Positions 23,178 to 35,900 of a stretch of 52,642 bases of DNA are shown here, piece by piece (within the stretch, counting starts at the first letter, position 1; each line of letters opens with the position of its first letter). The position numbers and the translations under genes were made by a program. Where the stretch lies: NCBI GenBank assembly GCA_004335835.1, contig RWJK01001507.1, forward strand, positions 1 to 52,642, in the 5' to 3' direction. The stretch comes from Scenedesmus sp. ARA3. Taxonomy: Eukaryota > Chlorophyta > Chlorophyceae > Sphaeropleales > Scenedesmaceae. Under the pieces are notes generated by a model, which did no database searches, was not told the origin of the DNA, and saw nothing but the letters and a program-made list of their open reading frames with translations.

Positions 23178-23254
23178 TGGTCAATGGACATGGTTGTTGC
23201 TCAATGAGCCTGTCATTGGCTTTAATCCCGTTGTGCAACACACAAATCGTCAAT
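23178..23254 (+). repeat. Dispersed repeat copy c
   Basis: A third copy of the family at 1663-1772 and 11481-11580, shorter (about 75 bp). The TGTAA of the family reads TGCAA here. It lies beside an exon of the decarboxylase gene. Confidence 0.7.
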
Positions 23255-24308
23255 AGCATCATCAGCAAGCTGCAGCGCCCACTTGCAACCTAAAAGAGCC
23301 CTGATTTCACTGAGCCGGTACTCCATGACATGTTCCGAGGAGGCGTTCCTGCCCTCGCGCTGGCCCAGCACGCTGGTAAAGAGTGTGGCAGCCTTCTCAA
23401 CAAAGAACCTGCAGCACCACCAGATGCAGCAGCCGTCGCAAATATCCTGAGGGTTGAATTGACTGGGTTGTTCGCATGTCAATGCCGGCTGATTTAATGC
23501 AGTACTCAACCACGTTGAAAGTGCAGGAGAATTCAATCAGGTTGACGTCAACTGGGCCGGTTGTTTTGCGGTTGATGCGGCAGCGGCAGCAACAGTACTG
23601 TGCCCGTAGTGGCCGCAGCCGCGCCAGCCACCCGTGTGCTTGTCAGCTATTCAGCGCCAGGAGCACCATCTGCTTGGCATGTGTACGCAATCAACGGAGC
23701 CACATGCAGGTGTGCTATGCACTCTGGTCATCAAACTGCACCAGGCTCAAGGCCCGCTGAGCTTTAGTTACCTGCGACCCTCAAAAACTTACGACAGCAC
23801 TGTGCAGCGCCCGCCTGATTCATTCCGGGTTTTACAGCAGATGACTATCCCTGCCAGCTTCATACCAGGTTATAAAGCGAACAACTCAACATATATGTTA
23901 CAGTAGTATGTATACAGTATGTTATAACATACCTCCCTGGCTCCGAGATGACGTCCACGCCACAGCCTGGCGGGAAGTATCTGTCCAGCGCTGCGTTGAT
24001 GGCGTCAGCCGTTTGCCTGAACAGCCTACTGCTGGACTCGTCGCACGGCGCGATGAAGCCGCCGCCAATGTCCAGCAGCGTCATTGGCGGGAAGCCATAC
24101 TGCTGTCCGGCCATGTCAAAAACCCTGCAGGCAGCACGCATACACACACCACAGATGAGAGCAGGAAGTCAGCATGGAACGGACAGGTTTCAGGCAAACG
24201 CCCGACGGCACAGACAGACACTGCGGCAGTTGTTGTGCATGCAAGCATCTCACGCAACACTCTCCTCAGCCTTGATACCCCACTGGAAGCAGTAAGTTCG
24301 TTTCATTT

Positions 24309-24378
24309 GTTCACCCTGTTGTGGCTCATACCATCTAAGAGGGTGCCAGGACCCACATGGAACTTTCCTCTTTCAAAG
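24309..24378 (+). repeat. Intronic hairpin element, copy 1
   Basis: The family consensus runs approximately accatctnagagggtgcca then ggacccacatgtaac and a pyrimidine-rich end. This copy shares about 70 bp with 24841-24911 and lies in the intron 24125-24421. Confidence 0.7.
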
Positions 24379-24840
24379 GTCGCAGTGCTGAGCCAGCAGC
24401 AACAAAAGGCCCTTTGCTCACTTGCGCGCAAGCTTGATGGCCTCATTAAACGTAGACACATCTTGGCAGCCGCTGCCCACATGGAAAGCCACGCCAACCA
24501 CCTGCAGCATACGTTGCATGGTGGCAAGAACCATGTCGATTGAAGATCATGCTGTCTGTCTGTGTGTAACAGGCGCAGCACACGCCGCCATGTGCACGCA
24601 ACACATTTGCCCCAAGCAGTGATGAGGCAACAACAAGGTGGCTGGTCGCAATGTGCACGCCCATGCTGTTGCAGTTGGCCATACTGCTGTGCCATGCTAT
24701 CCCTGTTGTGCGGCCCATATTAATGTGCCACAGCGTAGCAAGGTGATCACAACTCTGGCCTTTCAGTACGAGAATTTGGCGTGCAAGAGTCTGCATAGCG
24801 TTCCAATGTGTTTACTCTCCTTTTGTGATCTCAGAACATA

Positions 24841-24911
24841 TGTTCACACAGTTTGGGCTCAAACCATCTAAGAAGGTATCAGGACCCACATGTAACCATC
24901 CTTTCTCAAAA
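24841..24911 (+). repeat. Intronic hairpin element, copy 2
   Basis: This copy matches copy 1 over about 70 bp (gttcaca..ttgggctcaaaccatctaag..aggacccacatgtaacc). It sits next to the donor of the exon 25000-24930, in the intron. Confidence 0.7.
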
Positions 24912-25022
24912 GAAGCTTGTCACACACACCTGCAGTCCCAGCTCCTGTGCCAGCAGCAGCAGCTCTGGCACCTCGATAATGTCGGCGCCATACTTGGCGC
25001 CTGGGGGGAGGATTGTCAACGT

Positions 25023-25122
<100 letters not shown>

Positions 25123-25309
25123 CAGTCACCAGAACAAGGGGTCAGCGATGGGTCAGGCAACACTTGCAGGTACCAATGCAGAGGAACTGCTAGCACTGGC
25201 TGTTTCGTGCCTGTTTCTGCAATCCATTCAAGCAAGCGCTGCTCGGCATGTCTCGTAAGGCCCTTGCTAGCAGATGCCAGCTGCTGAGCGTGCTGCATCT
25301 TGCTCAGTG

Positions 25310-25370
25310 GGCACGTTGCTGTGGGTTCACCTTGTGCAGCTCAAAGGGCGTGTCACACATCGTATGACCT
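25310..25370 (-). repeat. Decayed copy of a decarboxylase exon 3' edge
   Basis: TTTGAGCTGCACAAGGTGAA then CCCACAGCAACGTGCCCACTG (minus strand) echoes the exon 25644-25508 (CCGAGCTGCACAAGATTGCG, CCCCACAGCAAAGTGCCCAC) with an internal deletion. Confidence 0.65.
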
Positions 25371-25685
25371 GATGAGAGTCGGCACCATTTCCGCACGAGG
25401 TGAAGCCAGCAAGGCGTGCATGCAGCGAATGTGTCGTGGCAGCTGCTGCTTGCTCTGACATCGTGATCTTGCTGATAGCCGCTGCAGGAGTGCTGCTGTT
25501 TGCTCACCCAGTGGGCACTTTGCTGTGGGGTCGTCGCAGCGGATGCGCAGCACGCACTCGAAGCATGGGTTCCACTACGCAATCTTGTGCAGCTCGGAGG
25601 GCATGTCAAAGGTGGTGCGCTGCACGCCGTGCGCGACAGCATACCTGCACAGTGCACAGCAGCAGAAGCAAAAGCGGCAGCAGAC

Positions 25686-25755
25686 GATATGAGAGGGGAT
25701 AGTTACATGTGGGTCCGGGCACCATCTGAGATGGTATGGGCCACAACAGGTTGGA
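25686..25755 (-). repeat. Intronic hairpin element, copy 3
   Basis: The reverse complement contains ACCATCTcAGATGGT, a perfect 7-bp stem, then gcccggacccacatgtaact. It lies in the intron 25645-26135, in the sense orientation of the gene. Confidence 0.75.
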
Positions 25756-26057
25756 CACAAGGTCAGAGTCTGATACCAGAAAAGGAGAGTGAGCACCGTA
25801 GAACACAATGCACACCCTTGAACACCGAATCTCTCATGATATGGTCACACACAGGCAGCGAACAGCCGAGTTGTCTTTATGACAGCAGCGCCAAAGGGCT
25901 GAAGGGTAGCAAGGCATCACCACGTCACCACTGTTTGGGTGGCGGTATGCTCACCTGGCAGACGCAGTCGCACATGCAGCAGCACACAACTATTTTGCAT
26001 TTTCAATTCTTGGAAGTTACACACGGGTGACCTCGCCCATTTGAGGAGCCAACCCTA

Positions 26058-26082
26058 CACTGACAGGCTCATTGGGCAAAGA
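26058..26082 (-). repeat. Dispersed repeat copy d (fragment)
   Basis: Only the core of the family survives (actgacaggctcattgggcaaa, matching 1712-1736). Confidence 0.5.
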
Positions 26083-27111
26083 GAAGACGAAACGTTGTCT
26101 GGTCAAAGCAAGGACCATCGGTCCCACCAGCACACCTGAAGTCTGCGGGCTTCTTGCATGGGTTGGCAAAAATGATCCGCTCCGGTGCCACACCCAGTGC
26201 CTGTGCTGCCTCCAGCTCCATCACGCTGGCGCAGTCAAAGCCCGCACCCAGAGCAGCCAGCATGGCCAGCATCATCGGCTCAGGGTTGCACTTCACTGTG
26301 GGGGCAGGGTTGTTGACGTCAGTCAGTGTGTTAGTTTCACGCGCTGCCGTGCTTGAGCATGAGCTTACAGCAGATGAGGGGGCATATGCAGGTTGCAGGC
26401 CGCAACAGCGCCAGCAAGAGCAACAACATGGCTGCAGTGTGCTAGTGCTCCTGCGAGGACCCATGACTAGCATATCAATTGGACTATTCAGCATTCAGTT
26501 ATGCGTCAGGCGGCTAGAAAGGGCTTGTTACAAGAAATCCCAATGTCATTGCACACACCTGCGTAGTGCGGCGTCACTCTCGGCAGCGCGGCGGTTCATG
26601 TGTTGTGCAGTCGCATGACCTCCGCCAGGTCATAGATGTAGCAGGTCTCACTGATGCCGCTCTCTGCAATGAAGTGGCTGGCCGCCTCTGTAGCAGGAAA
26701 ATGGGGGTGTGGTGCGAGTTTGATGTTTGACGCAAGCGCACAAGGGGCTTGCGACTTGCTGTGCATCCTATCCGGACTGCTCCCATACAGCTATGAGCTG
26801 CAAGGACGGCCGCAGCGGCCGCGTGGCTACTGTGCTACTGCCACTACCACGTGTTCACCATACATCAACATACATAAGTTCCCTCCTCTACCGCATGCTC
26901 ATTCAAGCTGCTGCTCACCCGCCAACCCTTCTAAATTACCATCCTGGATGAACAGCGCCCTGCAGCTGTCCAGCACGTCCTGCACTGGGGCAGGCAGCTG
27001 CGCCAGTGTGGGTGTGTGGCTCAGGCTGGCGGACCGGCTGAAGACAGCAGCAGTAGATAGGGAGTCCAGAGCTGCAAGCTGCGTAGCAGACACGCGTGGG
27101 GCGAACAAGCG

Positions 27112-27112
<1 letters not shown>

Positions 27113-27208
<96 letters not shown>
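27113..27208 (-). repeat. (CTG)32, coding for polyserine
   Basis: 32 uninterrupted CTG units in the N-terminal exon of the decarboxylase-like gene. The minus-strand frame reads AGC, giving about 32 Ser in a row. Confidence 0.95.
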
Positions 27209-27209
<1 letters not shown>

Positions 27210-27499
27210 CCAAGTGTGGAGACGCAGCTGCCTCCTGAATGGGTTCTTCCTGCAAGCTGCCCAACATGCTGCTGTTGCGGCTGAGCTCGAAGATGCTGGG
27301 CGCTGTGCGGCTGAAGGAATGCCTGCCGAGCTGCAGGTGCGTTGTTACGATGGTGGGATGGCACTGGTAGCTAGCATTACTGGACATGCGTTGCTGCGGG
27401 CTCGGCAGCTCCTCTTGCCTTTCTTTGCAGCTTGTGAGAGGCGCCTCATCAGCGTCCTGCAAGGACGGCAAGCACAGCAGCAGATAACCAGGCATGCCC

Positions 27500-28101
27500 G
27501 CTGGTGTTCCTTGCAGGACACATACATATACAGTAGGGGCGCAGCTGCAACAGATAGTGGCTGACTGAAGGGGCTCGGGCATGCAGTGCGAGCGTGCTTA
27601 GGTGCTTCGCAAATGCTGTGGGCAGCACGCGCCGCGTTGGTGCTGAATCAACCAGCATCATGATAGTGCGCACTGCTGTAGCAGTGTCATGCGCCTCGTC
27701 GCTACGCTGCTGCACGAACAGCGACTGAATGTTAAAGAGATTGCCCACAATAGCTTTGACGCCAGTGTCTGCCATTGAGGCACGGCCATTGCGTAGAACA
27801 TGGGGTCTGCTGATCATGAGTCATGACTGTGCCGCATGCCAGATGCAGCATCGATGCTGGTTGGATATCCAACCTTGTCCTGCACCTTGTCCGGCTCATC
27901 AGAAGGAAAACCAGCTCCATTGCTCTTGCCTGCCGTGAACCCTTTGTTTGCGGTGCCTGCTGTCTTTGATGCTGCTTGCTGTGCCTGATGGCCTGCTGCT
28001 GCATGCACCTGGTGCACCAGCACGTGCTCACGTTGCAGAGACCCGTCTGTTAGCCAGTGGGTTGCTTTGCTGAACATCAGGTGTCCCTCGGATCCGACCA
28101 T
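27500..28101 (-). CDS. Possible 5' exons of the decarboxylase gene or a separate small gene
   Basis: Two coding-like stretches lie upstream of the decarboxylase exons. One starts at ATG 28101 (MVGSEGHLMFSKATHWLTDG), open to a possible donor near 27880. The other, from about 27817 (acceptor or ATG), contains GVKAIVGNLFNIQSLFVQQR and PTRRVLPTAFAKHLSTLAL and stays open to about 27530. Their phases do not join each other or the decarboxylase exon at 27456 by any junction I found. I recognise no domain. They may be the true N-terminus of the decarboxylase transcript or an independent gene. Confidence 0.35.
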
Positions 28102-31100
28102 ACGACAGGGAGAACGGAATACAGCACGGAAGGAAAGGCACTGCTGTAGGTCGGGGTGTCTGTGTCGAAAGAAGAGGATTGTGATCCACAGCTGAGTTCT
28201 GACTGTTCAATGGGTGCAGTTGAGTTTCGCTAGCGTATTGACGTCGGCATAAAATGGTTATGGGTAGGTAGCGTCAGTGGAGGTATATATCACCCGATAC
28301 ACCACTTGCGGGTCCTTAATGCTAAGTCCCCCGGCCCCCGCCCCCCGCCCTTTGGGGGCGGGTAGTTCAGGGACTTTCCCAGCATCGGTTAGATTTGACG
28401 CATTCGCAGCAAATGATAACAATTTCAAACACTCCAAATAACGATGTATTGACCGCGCCCCGATCCGCGCATCACAGGCGGTGCAGTGAGTGAGTGGCTA
28501 CCCAGGCCGCTCTGCAGCTGTGTGGCTGTGCAGTTACTTTGCTGGGTGACTTGATCGCTGGTGTGCAGCGCTGTACCTTACAGTGGCTAACGTGATGTGC
28601 TGTGAGTCATATTTGCATTCTCTACTCGCCAGAAGCTCTGCCGCTGTCGGTGCAGCCTTCATGTCACAGGATCACACACTGTGTGACAGCTGCAGCTGCA
28701 GTGACAGGTTCCAATTGCCAAATTGGATATGATCATCTAAAGCTGATTATGAACTCAACATCAGATGATATCAAGCTCCACACCAACTTTCAGCGCATGC
28801 ACCAATCAAGCATCCTTTTTTCCCGGATGCATTGTCACGCAGCAGACTAAGCTGTTGAAACGGCGATGTCAGCCTAACTTAATGTAATTGACACGTTACA
28901 TTTGGCGCATAAGAGGCAGGCATGCCTGCTTGAGCCTATGCTCCTGCGTGCGTAGGTGTTCAGCAGCTCATCCACAACAGCAGATGCTGAACCACTAGGG
29001 CAGGCCCAGGTGTTGTCCTTCAACCGGTCACACCTAGACTGAGTAGACAAACAGACTCCATGCATGCAGCTGCAGAATGTGCCAAGCTCACAGCCTGAGC
29101 CATTACGCGCGAAAGCATCAGCAAGGCTTTGAAGCTGCGCTTCCAGAGCTGCTTCCAGAGCTGCTGCAATGGCAACGGCATTATCAATGGCGGCCAGTAC
29201 TGCAGTACCACTAGTGGAGGCCTCCAGCCTAGGCTGCGGCGTAATAGCTGCAGCCTGCCACAGCGCTGTGGCTAGCCCATACATAAAGCGGCATTGGATG
29301 CAATGCGGCGCGGATCTGCTGGATCAGCGCACGACGGCACGTTGACTCACTCGCAAGCACAGTACAGCTGTGCACAGAGAGTAGAGCGCGGCATCGATGC
29401 TGCGGTGAGGCAGCAGACAACGATCAAGCACAACCCTGATGAAACAGACCAGCAGTGCTGCTGCTCACTTCAGAGCCTGCACAGGCTGCATGGCAGAACT
29501 CCACAAAAGCTCACAGAATGAGCAGAAGCGTGCAGCACCACAGCCTGCACAGCCTGCATGGCAGGGGCTATTAGCTGCGCAGAATATTCTGCAGAATGAG
29601 CGTGAGCACACGACATGTGTCACCACAGCAGAGCTGCGTCAGTGTCTGCGCCGCCTGACACGGAGACTGCTCAACGGCCAATCGAGTCAGGCTGTCATGC
29701 GCCGATCAACGACAACCCTGCAGCTGTTACTGCCCTGCAATGCATGCCATGCAGTACAGCACTGCAGCACCAGTCCAGCAGTACTTGCCAGACGCACAAC
29801 ATTTCGAGGCGTACTCAATTCAGCAAAGGAGTGGGAACCCCAATCATCCTGGCAGAAGCCAAAGTGATGCTCAGGGGGAAGCCAGCACAACGCTTAGCTG
29901 GGCTGTACCACTTGGAACACTGCATGCAGCGCAGAGCTTCGCCTCTGCGCAAGATGACTCAACTGTACTGCAGTGTAACTACCTCAGCTGCAACGCTCTA
30001 CTTGCGCTTGCAGCATCGGACCTGCAATCAATCCGTGCGGTCTAATACAGCAGCAGCCCTACCGTAAGCAACACACACACACAGATGCCACTATCATGCA
30101 CGTCCTATGGTGCACTGGACAGCACCCTCTGTTGATGAACAACTCCTGGGCATCAAGGGACCTGCTGCAGCAGTGAGGAGCATCAGTACACAGCATACAG
30201 GAGCTAGCCTACATGCACAGCAGAAACATACAAAAGCTAACGTACAAAGGCTGACACACGCGCACACACGTGCACATCATGCATGATACTCAGCTACATG
30301 CCTTGGAGGGTTGATGCACGCATGCAATACAACATGATGCAGCATTCAAGTGGCAGTCTGCATGTTCTGAACACAACACACACACAACCAGCCGTTGTAA
30401 ACAATCACTTGCAGTACGGCCACTTGCAGGACTGTCGCTACAAATCCTGCAACAATGCGAACGCTGTACAAGCATACTGCTACTCGGCAGGTTTTAAAAA
30501 ACATCATGTGGCAGGCCGTCTGCAGAGGTAAGCTGCATACTGAACTATGCTAGCAATGTACACACCATAGCAGCAAGAAAGCACACATGTTTCCTGCATC
30601 ACCAGTCTGGTTTCAGGTGGCAGATGCTTGCAGGAAGCTTCCCACACTCGTTCAACACACCCACCAGTCCATTAAACTTCCCCCGCTCGTTCAATATCAT
30701 CACACCCACAACAGCCGCTGTAGTAGCTACTGCAGCACAGCTGTGCGCAGTGCTGCGCACAATGCTCCTGCACCATGTTCGCAACACAAAGCATACAGAT
30801 GCTGCAAGCCACGTGGCTTGCGCCGTGCACAGCGCAGCACTGTTTGGCCACGGCAGATGTAGCTTCTTCAGCAGGTGGTGATTTGTTGGCTTAAATGTGG
30901 CATTGCACCCCCAACATTGTTCAGAGCAGAGTACCCACTTTCTGCTACGCCACTGCCTACTCATCCACACCAACCAAACTTCTTCCAGCTGCAAGCTGCA
31001 ACAGCCTACATTAGAACATGAATGCAGCATGGGCGTGCAGCATGCGACCACACCGCATTGCTGCTAACACCCACAGCTGAAATGCCCCTGAACACACATT

Positions 31101-31320
31101 CACACACACCGTTTCATGAACCTTGCATCACACTCGCTGCCTGGCAGCTAGCAAGCCTAGCTAGCGGGGCCAACACGCATGCTTGGGTGTCCTCCTGAGT
31201 TCAACTCTGCATGCAGCGTGTGCACACTCACAACATCTGCATACATCTGCATACACAACCAAGTGAGAAGCCACTTGAGCTACATGCCACATGCATAAAA
31301 TCTGCACTGTTGAGCTGTGC
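28102..31320. other. Gene-poor stretch
   Basis: I find no gene I can support. It includes a GC-rich hairpin at 28319-28385, a segment at 28545-28585 shared with 19790-19860, and an open frame at 28874-29284 (-), MYGLATALWQAAAITPQPRL onward, of coding-like composition but unknown kind. The rest is TGCA-rich sequence, including the distal 3' flank of the first expansin gene. Confidence 0.35.
28319..28385. repeat. GC-rich imperfect hairpin
   Basis: ATGCT-AAGTCCC pairs with GGGACTT-(tccc)-AGCAT, enclosing a second stem of CCCGCCCCC/GGGGGCGGG type around cctt. The arms flank about 40 bp of C-run sequence. Confidence 0.6.
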
Positions 31321-31324
31321 ATGC

Positions 31325-31750
31325 TGTTTCCAGTGCAGCAGCTGCCCTGGCAGGCTCAGCGCCTGCCCAGCAGCCTCCTGAAGCTCCACACTGCACCCAA
31401 CAGCTGGCAGTAGCTAGCAAATGCAACCAGTCTATCCAAGCATTCTTCATTTGCAAGCTCTACATGTACATGCGTTCATAGCTGTCAGCACCTCACACAA
31501 ACTGTCCTACTCCTTGACACACTGCACAGCACACACATGTCCCAGGCGGCTTTCAGTGCAGCAGCCGGCACTGAAAGGCTCAGCGCCTTGCCCAGCCTTC
31601 CTGAGGCCCCTGCATCCATAGCTACGTGGCTGCTGCACCAGGACACGCAGTACAGACCAGTTCAGATTCAGGCAGCTTGCGGCGCAGCAGCTGCTCCCTG
31701 CAGGCTGAATGCCTTGCCCAGCACCTTTCTGAGCCCCCTGTTAGGCCAAG
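31325..31750 (-). repeat. Three copies of the expansin terminal exon end
   Basis: The terminal codons GLRKVLGKAFSLQGAAAAPQ (31672-31745) recur, frame lost, at about 31540-31615 and 31325-31400 in the 3' flank (shared cores gctgggcaaggcgctgagcc and gcagctgctgc). Confidence 0.75.
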
Positions 31751-32709
31751 CAGGGTCCCAGTTGTGTGAAGATGAAGAAGAAGAGGAAGAAGAAGAAGTT
31801 GAAGATGAGCCACTGCCCCACCAGCCTTTATCATTCTTGACGGTGTTGTACCAAGAGTTGCTGCTGCCGCCGTTGTTGCTGCTGCTGCTGCTGGACGAGG
31901 AGCTGCTGCTGCCACCATTGTTGTTGCCGCTCTTGGACCAGGAGCTGCTGCTGCTGCCGCCGTTGCTGCTGCTGCTGCTGCTAGACCAAGAGCTGCTGCT
32001 GCTGCTGCCAGGGCAGGACACCTGGCGGTAGTAGATGCCGATGGCACCGTGGCCGGTGTTGCCGATCTTGGCGAAGGCATGCTGTGAGAGGTCCATGTGA
32101 TACTCGTCACCGCAGCACCTGCAGCAAGAACAGCAGCAGCAGCAACAGTAGCAGCAGCAGCAGCAGCAGCAGCGTCATCATCTGGCTGTTCAGGCAGCAA
32201 GATCCAAGTGGCTCCCAATACCACAGCACCTGCAGAGAACTCTACACGCCCTTCAAAGGCAATCGGAGCCCACTGAGCAGCGAGAGGCCTCAAACAGCAG
32301 GGGCTGCTGATCAGGATGTCTGAGATCCAGGCCATTGCATGTGCATGCACACTGCACAGCACTTGACGCGTGGCTGCTGCTGCATCGCCTATGCTGCGCG
32401 TCTGCAAAACCCAGCATTGTCAGTAGTCCTGCTGCTGCTTGCTGCCGTTTGAGATAGCACTGTCATGTCACGTCTATGTCTTGATACCAAGCAAGCAGCC
32501 ATCAGCCTCACCAGCGCTTGTTGCTGTAGGCGTTGGAGGGGTAGTAACAGGGGCAGGTGTCAGTCACAGTGACAATCACACTGCTCTGGCCGTTGCAGGA
32601 GTGGGTGCGGTCCATGGAGCTACCATAGCCGTCCCTGATGTGAGTGGGCCTGCACGCCACCTCGTAGCAGCGGCCGCAGCTGCCTGCAGGTGTGCAGCCA
32701 TACGGAGGG

Positions 32710-32762
<53 letters not shown>

Positions 32763-33864
32763 TGGGATGGCGGATAGATGGCCAGGTGGCTGCAGGTGAA
32801 ATGCAGGCACAGTGGCAGGTGTACAGCACTGCGCATTGCGGCAGCAAGACCAGCAGTCAGCAGGCTTCTGGTATCAACCTGGTCGCATGAGCAGACAGCG
32901 CAGGAAAACCTCCTCTCCACGCGATCCTTGTTTGTGACCCGATGACGCGCCGGCTGATGCGGCATGATCTCTGACAATGAGAGAGGATAGTTACATGTGG
33001 TCCTGGCACCATCTTGGATGGTACGAGGTTGAGGAGAGCATTCAGCTTCCTGTGAGCTTGCCCCACCTGCATAGTCTGAGGCCTTGTCGCTGATCGCTGC
33101 GATGTCCCAGCCGGTTCCCTTGTTGCCGTCGATGTTGCCAAACATGCAACTGCCCTGGTGGATGGACATGCCATCGCTGCCGCCTGCAGGGTAGTGACGA
33201 AGGGAGGGAAAATGCGGGCGGGGAGTGGTTGATGACTAACTTTGAGTTCATGTAAGGATGGTTGAAAACTCCATGTTTCCTTGCACAGAGTGTACTTCCA
33301 GCCTGCACTGCAGCTGGTTGGCATGCTGAGGTTACAACCTGGATTCAACCTAAATTGAACCTGTATTTATGCGGCAGATCCGATTCATATCTGCAGTAGG
33401 GCATGTCTTGCCTATGCGCCTGCTGTGCTGGAAGCGCAATGCTGCACTGCTGCGGCTGTTTGAACCTTGGACGCTCAGGCCATGGCAGATCAAACTGTTG
33501 ACTGCTCAGTAAAGCAAGCCTACAACCTGGGGTACTCCTGTGCACTGCTGTAAAATAGCAGAACTGGCAGGTGCAAGTTTGCAGATCCATAAACAAGGCT
33601 CACCGTAGAATGTGGCTCTGCCTGCAAGCAGGGGAACGAACAGCAGCCAGCAAGCAATGTGCACTTGTGGGCGCAGTTTGTTGGGCCAAGGCTACGTTCA
33701 GCTGCAACTACCAAGTACTGCAAGTGTGGACCAGTGAGAATTGAGTTCCGAGGTTCACCTTGACTCCAGCCATCATAATCCCCAGCGTTGGCAGTTGGGG
33801 CCAGCGCCGCCAGGAGACAGCTGGCAACCACCAAGAAGGCAGCTGAAGATTGGTGTGCAGACAT
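31668..33864 (-). CDS. Expansin-like secreted protein A
   Basis: Five exons in phase: 33864-33759, 33621-33604 (an 18-nt microexon, RATFYG), 33183-33067, 32683-32512 and 32118-31668; 287 residues. An N-terminal signal peptide (SAAFLVVASCLLAALAPTANA) precedes GDYDGWSQG. The expansin six-stranded double-psi beta-barrel follows: ATFYGG, IHQGSCMFG, GSCGRCYEVACRP, VTVTDTCPC, NKRWCCG, HMDLSQHAFAKIG and IGIYYRQVSCPG, with the conserved cysteines. In place of the C-terminal carbohydrate-binding domain of plant expansins there is a Ser/Asn/Trp-rich tail of about 95 residues. Known expansins loosen cell walls without hydrolysis; a wall role here is inferred. Its tandem relative lies at 37027-38734. Confidence 0.9.
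32711..32761 (+). repeat. (CAG)17 intronic
   Basis: 17 uninterrupted CAG units in the intron just upstream (coding strand) of the expansin exon starting at 32683. Confidence 0.95.
32968..33030 (-). repeat. Intronic hairpin element, copy 4
   Basis: The reverse complement reads accatccaagatggtgccag then gaccacatgtaactatcc, matching copy 3 closely. It lies in the expansin A intron 32684-33066, in the sense orientation. Confidence 0.75.
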
Positions 33865-35550
33865 GTTGGCGAGAGGATGGAGTTAAACGATGCGCAAATG
33901 AAATTATTTTGTTTGTGATGTCTGTTGGAAGCGTGGCGATTAGGGTACGGTGGCTCAGACGATGCAACAAGTCAAGCAGCGGCTTGAGGTGTGCTGGGGC
34001 ACACAGGTACATTCACAACGAAGAAAGACAGGCAGCTGCAGCACTGCATAAACAAGCTTAAACGCACTATTCAGCTATGAAGTGGGCTACCCTCGCGTCA
34101 TTCCTGTGGAAGGATCAGCAGGCGTTGCTGCTTTCGCATTTCTCGTACTTGGTTGTGCACAGAGACAGACCGAAGGTCTCGAGGCGGCATCGCTTCGTTG
34201 GCATTTCGAGAACATTTCATCTTGACATTCAATTGTACTTGCGACATTTCATCTTTAAAGACACAAGGAAGCAGGCCTTACCTCAAACAGTAGGAAGGGA
34301 CTCGAGGTGTTCAGCAGCATAGGCCTTCTGCGGGGCGATCAAACACCACCATCGAAATAAATTCAGATGTCTTCAAAAAAGTTTTATGACTGAACATCAT
34401 CAACATCAAACAACGTGTCTGGGACTGTCGGTGCCCGATGACAGCACTACCGAGCAGCAAACCTTGGGCAGGTGCAGCTGCCAGCGTGAACGCAGATTAA
34501 ATCTATACCGCAACATGCCACCTCGAGCCAAAAGATGTGAAGTTACATGATATATAATCATATCAGAGCAATCCTAGGCAGGCTCCTTGTGCCTTGGCTT
34601 CTAGTACTGCCAGCTGGCAGCCTGCATGGCACATGGCCCTGACTGCTTTCCACGCTTCTTTATTTCCTGCAAGCATCCGCCGTGTTATCTACTGAATTCA
34701 ACTGCAGCCATTTGCTTTCTATCATCTGGTTTACTGCTTTGCATATGCTTGCCCATTCAGTTCTGGGTGGGCGGCATTGTCTGCGTCTGCGCACTGGTGT
34801 GCACATGTGCAAGCATACTGCAGTACTGTGTGCAACCTTGCCAGAGCAATTCTGTCGAGCACTCCACTGTATTTGATTCAACTGAAGAAGCACAGCCTGT
34901 CATTTACATGTGGCTATCAAACTCTGCTGATATCATACTCTGCTGACAACAAATCGTCCACAATCCTTCCCTCATCAAGCAAAGGCTGCCTTGAAATGTG
35001 CAATTGCTCCCGACTACCCCACTGGGTACACGCTGTACAACAATCTACACCACAAAGCAGGCTGATGCACAACACCCAATCTGTAGGTACAAGTGGATGC
35101 AGCACATGTTCTGACAACGGCGTCATTGACCGACCTATGGCAGCAGATTGCCAGCAATGTACACAGCGCCAGTCAAATGACCCACAAAAATGACCTGACA
35201 TCATTGTTTCTTCATGCACAACGCTAAATGCACCACTGTTGATGTCCTGGGACCAACTCCTGCACAGACAGCTGGCTGCATTTTGGTTTGATGCAACAGC
35301 AGCATTACTGCAAATCCACATTCACGGGCAACACATTGCGGGTGCCACAGTAGGTGAACTATTATTTGGCTGTTGAGCGACACTGCCGACTGCCAGCACA
35401 GCCCCACTGCACTGTCAGCAGGTACAGCTGCTGCTCAGCCGACAACACATGAACCCACATTCTGACCCACACTGAATGACTCTTCATGCTCAACGTCACC
35501 ACCGACTGCACCATTGTTGATATCCTACGCTTTCTGACTGAGAACAGCAG

Positions 35551-35900
35551 CTACACTACAAATACCACATTCACTGGCAAAGCAATGCACCTTCCACGGT
35601 ACAGCCGCCAAAGTGTAAACCCGCGTTCTGATCCACAGTAATAGATATTGCCTTCCTTGCCCACATAGCTGTTGTAGCAGCGACCGCAAGATGCACTGGA
35701 TTGCAGCCACTGCAGCAGCTGCATCTCAACCACGCACGCTGGCATGCTACTAGGCTGCTTCACCTTCCAGGGTTCCCGCTCTTTGTCCTTCAGCACACCC
35801 GCTTTCAGTGATGCTCCCAATGACAGATTGAAACGGAGAAACACACACGAATGTTTCAGACAGGACAAACATATCCCACACACTGCTTCACACACCAGTG
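35551..35900 (-). pseudogene. Possible decayed expansin-like remnant
   Basis: The minus strand is open and reads ..QSSASCGRCYNSYVGKEGNI.. then a stop at 35551. ASCGRCY resembles the expansin GSCGRCYEV block, and the segment lies between, and parallel to, two expansin genes. The rest (YYCGSERGFTLWRLYRGRC) does not match expansins, so this may be an unrelated gene or a chance frame. Its 3' end has a weak copy 270 bp downstream. Confidence 0.25.
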
